Below, in pieces: positions 3,529-7,861 of a stretch of 7,861 nucleotides of DNA. This DNA is from Patescibacteria group bacterium (GTDB lineage: Bacteria; Patescibacteriota; Minisyncoccia; JAHIHE01), in contig JAHILZ010000096.1 of the NCBI GenBank assembly GCA_018896765.1, positions 1 through 7,861 on the forward strand, in the 5' to 3' direction. The position numbers and the translations under genes were made by a program. The notes under the pieces were generated by a model. The model saw only the letters and a program-made list of their open reading frames with translations. It had not been told where the DNA came from and ran no database searches. The stretch's first letter is position 1; each line of letters opens with the position of its first letter.

Positions 3529-4557
3529 TTATCTCTCCCTCTCAATGATAAAATCCGCGAGTTTGTTTAGCGCGTCGTTCCATTTATTTTGAGGAAGAAA
3601 ACCCAGCTCTTTTTTCGCCTTCGCGGCAAAGCTTCTGCCGATTTTCATGCTTTTTTGATAACTATCGGTTTTTTTAATCAAATTTATTGCAACCTTAATC
3701 TCTTTATCATTAACTTTATCCTTGCATAACACTTTGCAAAAGATTGTTTTATCCATTCCCGACAACTCTCCCATGGCGGTTAAAATGACAATATTGCCTC
3801 TGCACCCTTGCATTATATCTTTACCGACTTTTTTACCTATTATTTTATCCTCGCCAAAAACATCCAATATATCATCCTTGATCTGTCCGGCCATTCCAAT
3901 GCAAAAACCGAATTTTTTTAGATGCTCAATCTGACTTTTTTTTACGCCGGCGCACAAACCGCCAACCTCGCAGCAATTTTCAGTTAAAACAGCCGTTTTC
4001 TTGCCAATCATATTTAAATAATCCGCCAGCAAAACTTTTTTGTATCTATTTTGAACAATATAGATTTCCTCTTTCCGTTTTTTAATATCAAATAAATTAT
4101 CCAAGATTTCTCCCTCAACTAAACTTTTCATAATTCTGGAAAAAACCTCGGAAATTTTAATTGGATTTTTTGAACGGTTGGCGGCTTGAAAAGTTGCCGC
4201 CGCGTAATCAATGCTTACGCATTCGGCGGTTGATCTTCCAAACTTAGCCCATAGAGTAGTCCTATTTCTTCTTGTTTTGCTATCATCAATTATATCATCG
4301 ATAATCAAAGAATGATTGTGCAAAATCTCCAAACCGGCGGCGGGATATAAAACATCTTTTAACTTTCCGCCGCACATCAAACAGCTTAAAATCGCCAGCA
4401 TCGGCCTTAATCTTTTGCCGCCGGATATAGCTTGATAATTAACGAGGTTTTTTATTTTTTTATCTACGCCCAAATCTAAAACTTCTATAATTTTACGATC
4501 CACCGCTTGCGCTATTTTCTCCGCAAAATTATCAATTTCTTTATTAACTTTGGCCAT
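3529..4557 (-). CDS. Trans-isoprenyl diphosphate synthase (polyprenyl synthetase family)
   Basis: This enzyme condenses isopentenyl diphosphate with an allylic diphosphate to make longer prenyl diphosphates, the precursors of lipid carriers and quinone side chains. At 342 residues it has normal family length. Seen in order are GGKRLRP (46-52, IPP binding), the first Asp-rich motif DDIID at 87-91 followed by RR (96-97), GKKTA (185-189), and the second Asp-rich motif DDILD at 228-232 after GQIK. All catalytic aspartates are present. Oddities are Ile instead of the common His just before the first motif, His at the fifth position before it (a chain-length determining position), and GKDIMQGCRGN in place of the usual GxDxxxGKxT stretch. 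Product length cannot be told. GGAGG lies 22 bases before ATG, too far for ordinary initiation, and no nearer site is visible. Confidence 0.9.
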   Translation of the reverse strand: MAKVNKEIDNFAEKIAQAVDRKIIEVLDLGVDKKIKNLVNYQAISGGKRLRPMLAILSCLMCGGKLKDVLYPAAGLEILHNHSLIIDDIIDDSKTRRNRTTLWAKFGRSTAECVSIDYAAATFQAANRSKNPIKISEVFSRIMKSLVEGEILDNLFDIKKRKEEIYIVQNRYKKVLLADYLNMIGKKTAVLTENCCEVGGLCAGVKKSQIEHLKKFGFCIGMAGQIKDDILDVFGEDKIIGKKVGKDIMQGCRGNIVILTAMGELSGMDKTIFCKVLCKDKVNDKEIKVAINLIKKTDSYQKSMKIGRSFAAKAKKELGFLPQNKWNDALNKLADFIIERER

Positions 4558-4617
4558 TTTAAAAAAAATTATAAATTAACCTCCAATTTCCTTCTTTTTT
4601 TCTTTTTTAACTATTTT

Positions 4618-4641
4618 AAAAAAGAACGCGCATACCGCGCG
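4618..4641 (-). terminator. Terminator- or attenuator-like hairpin upstream of the isoprenyl synthase gene
   Basis: On the minus strand CGCGC-ggtat-GCGCG forms a GC-rich 5-bp stem followed by TTCTTTTTT. It lies about 60 bases before the isoprenyl diphosphate synthase start. It could end an upstream minus-strand transcript or act as an attenuator in that gene's leader. Confidence 0.45.
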
Positions 4642-4902
4642 CGCTTTCCTGTAAATTAAAATCCGTAACTTTCACCGACAATGCAACACAATTCGCCTTA
4701 AACAGCGAGACTGGCGAAAAAATAACCATTACCGGCTTTATGGTGTCGATTATCTTCCTTAAAATCAAAATTGATTTTAGGTTATATTTTAGATTATATA
4801 AAGATATCATTTTTAAGCTATCTTAATTAACCTTGATTTCTTATGATTATATTATAACGTATAAACGCAAAAAAAGCAATAATTTGAACCTGAATATAAA
4901 AT

Positions 4903-4931
4903 TTGACCCAAAAGTATCAAAATGCTACCAT
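4903..4931 (+). promoter_or_regulatory. Promoter of the DUF4173 membrane protein gene
   Basis: TTGACC (4903-4908), 17 bp, then TACCAT (4926-4931) preceded by TGC, an extended -10. It lies inside the longer open frame that begins at TTG 4833 and so supports the ATG at 4959, with a leader of about 20 nt. Confidence 0.65.
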
Positions 4932-4958
4932 AAAGACGCTAATCCGATAAACTTTATT

Positions 4959-6716
4959 ATGATTAAAGAAAAAATAAATTTTTATATTATAGTTGCTTTC
5001 GCCTCTATTCTGGGAATAATGACCGATTATTTCTTCTATGGAAAATCCATCGGCATTTCTTTTTTTATTTTTACGCTTTTGGCAATCGCCTTTTCTGTAA
5101 TCGTAGCCCAAAGATTCGAGCAAAAATTAAGCAAAATCCAAATACTGCTTTTGCTTTCCGCTATAATACTGGCAGCTGGTGTATTTTTGCGCGCCAGCTT
5201 ATTTCTGGAATTTTTCAATATTACCGGCGGCATATATCTGCTATTTTTGTTTTTCGCGTTATTTGCCGATGAAGATGTTTTAAACTTCCGCTTCCTGAAA
5301 TATCTTACGGTCCCGTTGATACTGCTGTTTAAATCTTTAAGCGAGGCGGCAAAATCGATCGATAAATATACGCGCTCGCCGGCGGCAAGCGAAAATACCG
5401 GCTCAAAAGAATTTTGGAGCGTAATAAAAGGAGTTCTTCTTTCCTTGCCGATTTTAATAGTTTTAGGGCTGCTTTTATATTCGGCCGATTCTGTATTCCG
5501 AATTTATTTGGATAGATTGTCCCAAATTAAAATTGACTTAAGCTTAATCGCAAGAATATTGAAAATCCTGATTGTTTCTTGTTTTTTCATCGGCATTTTT
5601 CATAAAATTGCCGCTAGCGAAAAAATTAAAGCTTCGGAAGAAAAAAACCGGGAGAATAAATCTCTTCTTGGTTTTATCGAATCAGCGACAATCCTGGCTC
5701 TGGTGGAAATGCTATTCCTCTTTTTCATAGCCATACAATTCTTTTATCTTTTCGGCGGCAAAAACTATGTCTGGGGAATTGATGAATATATTACCTACTC
5801 CGAATACGCCAAAAGCGGATTCTACGAATTAATCATAGTTTCTGTTATTTCCCTTGCCCTGATTTACGCGATGGACAAATTAAGCAAAAAAGAAACCGTA
5901 AAACAAAAAAACATATTTAAACTTTTAAACGCGGCGCTTTTCATTGAAATATCAGTAATACTGTTTTCGGCTTTCACAAGACTTTCTGTCTATGTGGACG
6001 GATACGGCCTGACATTTTCAAGATTTCTGGCATTTGCTTTCCTATTTTGGATTTTTGGCATATTCACAACTTTCCTTTATAAAATATTAGCGGAGAAAAA
6101 AGACGGCGTTTTTCTTCTAATAAGCTTCCTATTCACAATCACGGTCTGGACAAGCATAAACATGTTAAATCCCGACGCGCTTATAGCCAAAACTAACATC
6201 GACAGGATTGCTCACGGCAAAAAACTTGATCCGTATTATTTCTCAAGCCTTTCCGAAGACGCCGTACCGGAAATAGTAAAGATATTCAAGCTGAATGTGA
6301 ATGATGAAATTAAAGAAAAAATCGCGATGGATTTAGACCGAAAATATCTTTCCCATGATTATAATTGCGATATAATTCCCTACGAAAGGGAAACTTCCGA
6401 TTATTATAGCTTCTCCCAATGCAAACCAACCTTGTTCAGCGAGAGAATCAAAACCATAGAAACAAAACCCCCGTGGCAATCCTTCAATTTATCAAAATTA
6501 AATGCCTTACAAGCTTTAAAAAACAATGCCGGCGAAATTGATAAATATGAAATTGGTTATTGGAAAAAGGCGGCGATAATGGAATGCGAAAACAGAGCGA
6601 TGAATTGCGAAGCGGATTGCGCCAATAACGCGTGGCAGCCGATGAAAGAATGCAAAGATGCCTGCAGTCCGGATAGTTGCATAAAATTTGAACAAAATGT
6701 AAAGCTGCTCAAATGA
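4959..6716 (+). CDS. DUF4173-family polytopic membrane protein with Cys-rich C-terminal tail
   Basis: This is an integral membrane protein of about 585 residues with roughly eleven or twelve hydrophobic segments over residues 7-400. Features matching the DUF4173 family as I know it, in order, are FFYLFGG (about 261-267), YSEYAKSGFYEL (280-291), RLSVYVDGYGLTFSRF (341-356) and NPDALIAKTNIDRI (404-417) followed by LDPYYFSSLSEDAVP. No biochemical function is established for the family. After the last membrane segment is a soluble part of about 180 residues with eight cysteines, six of them clustered within residues 542-574 (MEC, NC, DC, EC, AC, SC). This tail looks like a disulfide-rich exposed domain and is not something I associate with the core family. 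The open frame extends to TTG 4833, but the promoter at 4903-4931 and the hydrophilic extra residues argue for ATG 4959. It is monocistronic, ending at a terminator. Confidence 0.8.
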   Translation: MIKEKINFYIIVAFASILGIMTDYFFYGKSIGISFFIFTLLAIAFSVIVAQRFEQKLSKIQILLLLSAIILAAGVFLRASLFLEFFNITGGIYLLFLFFALFADEDVLNFRFLKYLTVPLILLFKSLSEAAKSIDKYTRSPAASENTGSKEFWSVIKGVLLSLPILIVLGLLLYSADSVFRIYLDRLSQIKIDLSLIARILKILIVSCFFIGIFHKIAASEKIKASEEKNRENKSLLGFIESATILALVEMLFLFFIAIQFFYLFGGKNYVWGIDEYITYSEYAKSGFYELIIVSVISLALIYAMDKLSKKETVKQKNIFKLLNAALFIEISVILFSAFTRLSVYVDGYGLTFSRFLAFAFLFWIFGIFTTFLYKILAEKKDGVFLLISFLFTITVWTSINMLNPDALIAKTNIDRIAHGKKLDPYYFSSLSEDAVPEIVKIFKLNVNDEIKEKIAMDLDRKYLSHDYNCDIIPYERETSDYYSFSQCKPTLFSERIKTIETKPPWQSFNLSKLNALQALKNNAGEIDKYEIGYWKKAAIMECENRAMNCEADCANNAWQPMKECKDACSPDSCIKFEQNVKLLK

Positions 6717-6738
6717 TTTAAAAAATTTAAATTATATA

Positions 6739-6772
6739 TTTAAAACACCGATTCAATTGTCGGTGTTTTAAA
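6739..6772 (+). terminator. Rho-independent terminator of the DUF4173 gene
   Basis: TTTAAAACACCGA (6739-6751) pairs over 13 bp with TCGGTGTTTTAAA (6760-6772) around an 8-base loop, 22 bases after the stop codon. The A/T tails on both sides suit bidirectional function. Confidence 0.85.
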
Positions 6773-6782
6773 TAATTACACA

Positions 6783-6844
6783 TGACACCTTTGATTTACC
6801 TAAATATTTATCATTATTTAGAAAAAGGTACCTGACCCCTTTTT
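6783..6844. repeat. REP-like cluster of small inverted repeats
   Basis: AAAAAGG/CCTTTTT (6822-6828 and 6838-6844) encloses GTACCTGACC, and CTAAATA/TATTTAG (6800-6806 and 6815-6821) lies beside it. TGACACCTTT (6783-6792) and TGACCCCTTT (6833-6842) form an imperfect direct repeat. The GGTACCTGACCCC sequence resembles flanks often seen around REP/IS200-type elements, but no such transposase is in the window. Confidence 0.4.
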
Positions 6845-6934
6845 AATTTCAATAATTTTAACTTAATAGCACCCTTAAATTTGTCGATATTATAATGTAC
6901 CCGTATACTGGACAGTTGTATTTGGTGGATATGG

Positions 6935-6940
6935 TATAAT
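6935..6940 (+). promoter_or_regulatory. -10 element of the IS3 orfA
   Basis: A perfect TATAAT preceded by TATGG. No good -35 is present at 16-18 bp. The predicted start point is about 6947, one or two bases before the ATG at 6949, so the transcript would be leaderless or nearly so. Confidence 0.5.
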
Positions 6941-6948
6941 AAAATCAT

Positions 6949-7248
6949 ATGAAAAAACAAACACCAAAACAGAAAGCATCAATTGTTTTAGCCGCCTTGC
7001 GAGGCGAAAAAGTATCAAAGCTGTCCAGCGATTATCAAGTCCATCCAAATCAAATTAACAGATGGAAAAAGACCGCAGAAGATGAATTGGAAAATATTTT
7101 TGCTGATAACCGCCGAAAGGAAAATAAATCAAAGGACGGAACAATAGATGAATTATATAAATTAGTCGGACAGCGAGAAATGGAAATCTCGTGGCTGAAA
7201 AAAAAATACAAACTTGAACTACCTGGAGAGATTGGCTTTGATAAATAA
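6949..7248 (+). CDS. IS3-family transposase OrfA
   Basis: This 99-residue DNA-binding subunit has a helix-turn-helix of the IS3/IS911 type (about residues 5-45, with KQKASIVLAALRGEKVSKLSSDYQVHPNQINRWKK-like content: the AL-RGE--S-L---Y-VHPNQI--WK pattern). It is followed by a charged helical region with likely leucine-zipper character ending REMEISWLKKKY. It recognises the IS ends and is normally fused to OrfB by programmed frameshifting. It overlaps the orfB frame, and a run of nine A (7198-7206) lies in the overlap. OrfA looks complete. There is no Shine-Dalgarno, consistent with the near-leaderless promoter. Confidence 0.85.
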   Translation: MKKQTPKQKASIVLAALRGEKVSKLSSDYQVHPNQINRWKKTAEDELENIFADNRRKENKSKDGTIDELYKLVGQREMEISWLKKKYKLELPGEIGFDK

Positions 7249-7777
7249 AGATTGTTTGGATATTTCTCTCTTGCGCCAAGCCGAGCTTCTCGATATTTCC
7301 CGTTCCAGCATTTACTACAATCCGATTGTCAGCGAAACAGATATTCGAGCGATGAATGCCATTGATAAAATTTATACTAATTGTCCTTTTTACGGTCATC
7401 GCAGAATAAAACCTGAACTAAAAGATGAATATGGAATTGAAATCGGCAAGAAAAAAATAATCGCTCTGATGAAAAAGATGGGGCTGGCGGCGATTTATCC
7501 GCAAAAGAAAATCAGCTTGAGCGATCCGAACAAAGACCATCGGAAATTCCCTTATTTGCTGCGAGATACGCCAATCTTGCGCCCCAACCACGTTTGGGGA
7601 ACTGACATAACTTATATCAGGATGAGAGACGGTTTCGCTTATCTCGCCGCCATCCTTGATTTGAATTTCAGCGAGGCGGACGCGGGCCTGCGGGATTATT
7701 TTAAATTCTATAACGAGAAGCGCCGACACCAATCGCTGGACTACAAAACTCCCGCTGCTATATATTTAAAAAAATGA
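7214..7777 (+). pseudogene. IS3-family transposase OrfB with in-frame deletion of the DDE core
   Basis: The 187 codons from TTG 7214 include the conserved OrfB N-terminus (ERLALINKDCLDISLLRQAELLDISRSS-type helix-turn-helix, about 5-35), the YGHRRI motif (60-65), and the start of the integrase core NHVWGTDITYIRMRDG (125-140) with the first catalytic Asp131. After AAILD (149) the sequence jumps directly to FSEADAGLRDYFKFYNEKRRHQSL, the family's C-terminal end. Family members are usually about 270-300 residues, so about 90-100 residues carrying the second Asp and the Glu are missing. The junction is at about 7660-7670. The frame is kept, but the enzyme must be inactive. Its frame is offset +1 from OrfA. 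Confidence 0.85.
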
Positions 7778-7861
7778 TTGAAAAAACGAACTCCTATAAT
7801 CGCCTCTAAGGCCTTTAAAATATTTTCTTTGATGCTTGATGCCTCTTAACTCTAAAATTTC

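Larger units (their letters stand above)
4558..4958. other. Intergenic region without a convincing gene; inverted repeats and possible leader
   Basis: The only sizeable minus-strand frame (4810 to 4616, 64 codons) lacks a Shine-Dalgarno, matches nothing I know, and its 3' end runs into a terminator-like hairpin, so I do not call it a gene. A plus-strand frame over about 4620-4818 is open but has no early start and could be a decayed fragment. A perfect inverted repeat AAAATCAA/TTGATTTT lies at 4761-4778. On the minus strand the region could be a long leader upstream of the isoprenyl synthase gene. On the plus strand its right part holds the promoter of the DUF4173 gene. Confidence 0.5.
6896..7777 (+). 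mobile_element. IS3-family insertion sequence, internally deleted
   Basis: The element contains orfA and a shortened orfB in the usual IS3 order. A possible left terminal sequence begins near 6896 (TGTACCCGTATACTGGACAG). I found no inverted copy of it in the 84 bases after orfB, so the right end is lost, diverged or outside the window. The catalytic core is deleted, so the copy should not transpose by itself. The end points are uncertain. Confidence 0.65.

Noticed and set aside
4616..4810. 64-codon minus-strand frame
   Set aside because: No ribosome-binding site, no recognisable domain, and its 3' end is a terminator-like hairpin with a T-tail, which is unusual inside a gene.
4833..4958. TTG start at 4833 extending the DUF4173 protein by 42 residues
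   Set aside because: The extension is hydrophilic and contains a good promoter (4903-4931). ATG 4959 leads directly into the first membrane segment.
7766..7861. Minus-strand frame of 31 codons at the right edge ending at 7766
   Set aside because: It overlaps the end of orfB, is cut by the window edge, has no recognised motif, and could be open by chance. It might be the tail of a neighbouring gene.

Overview
The window looks like part of a genome from the Candidate Phyla Radiation (Patescibacteria, perhaps a Parcubacteria-like lineage). It is AT-rich, most starts lack a Shine-Dalgarno sequence, several small proteins are exported or membrane-anchored and match nothing I recognise, and the genes are short and tightly packed. 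The lineage is inferred from style and not from a marker gene.

Layout. (1) Bases 1-119: the start of an unknown minus-strand gene running off the left edge. (2) Bases about 118-3509: an unusual block made of two tandem modules with the same architecture. Each module has a strong sigma70-type promoter carrying a 12-bp palindrome, driving a rightward membrane-anchored protein that begins MNPITNPKN. Facing it is a convergent secreted protein. The secreted gene is preceded by a nearly identical 135-bp constant region (terminator, poly-G promoter, leader), then by a 35-37 codon fragment of an FAD-dependent oxidoreductase. The flanks are conserved but the cargo is unrelated between modules: a 10-cysteine protein plus a small secreted protein in module 1, and an NTF2-like-looking protein plus a secreted Amidase_6-type enzyme in module 2. 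A 33-bp direct repeat containing an inverted repeat bounds the pair of modules. (3) Bases 3529-4557: a trans-isoprenyl diphosphate synthase on the minus strand. (4) Bases 4558-4958: no convincing gene, but a terminator-like hairpin and inverted repeats. (5) Bases 4959-6716: a multi-pass DUF4173 membrane protein with a Cys-rich tail, closed by a good terminator. (6) Bases 6780-6845: small REP-like inverted repeats. (7) Bases 6896-7777: an IS3-family element whose orfB has lost the middle of the DDE catalytic core in frame.

How it may work together. The two modules look like interchangeable expression cassettes for surface or secreted proteins. Their minus-strand promoters have G8 (17-bp spacer) and G9 (18-bp spacer) between -35 and -10, a design that would allow phase-variable expression. 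The leader of each secreted gene also carries an orphan GGAGG close to the predicted 5' end, resembling an mRNA-stabilising STAB-SD. Removing the sequence between the 33-bp repeats would place the left-edge gene directly after the isoprenyl synthase gene, so the block may be an insertion. The modular, phase-variable cargo block is the best candidate here for an undescribed system. Its function is inference.
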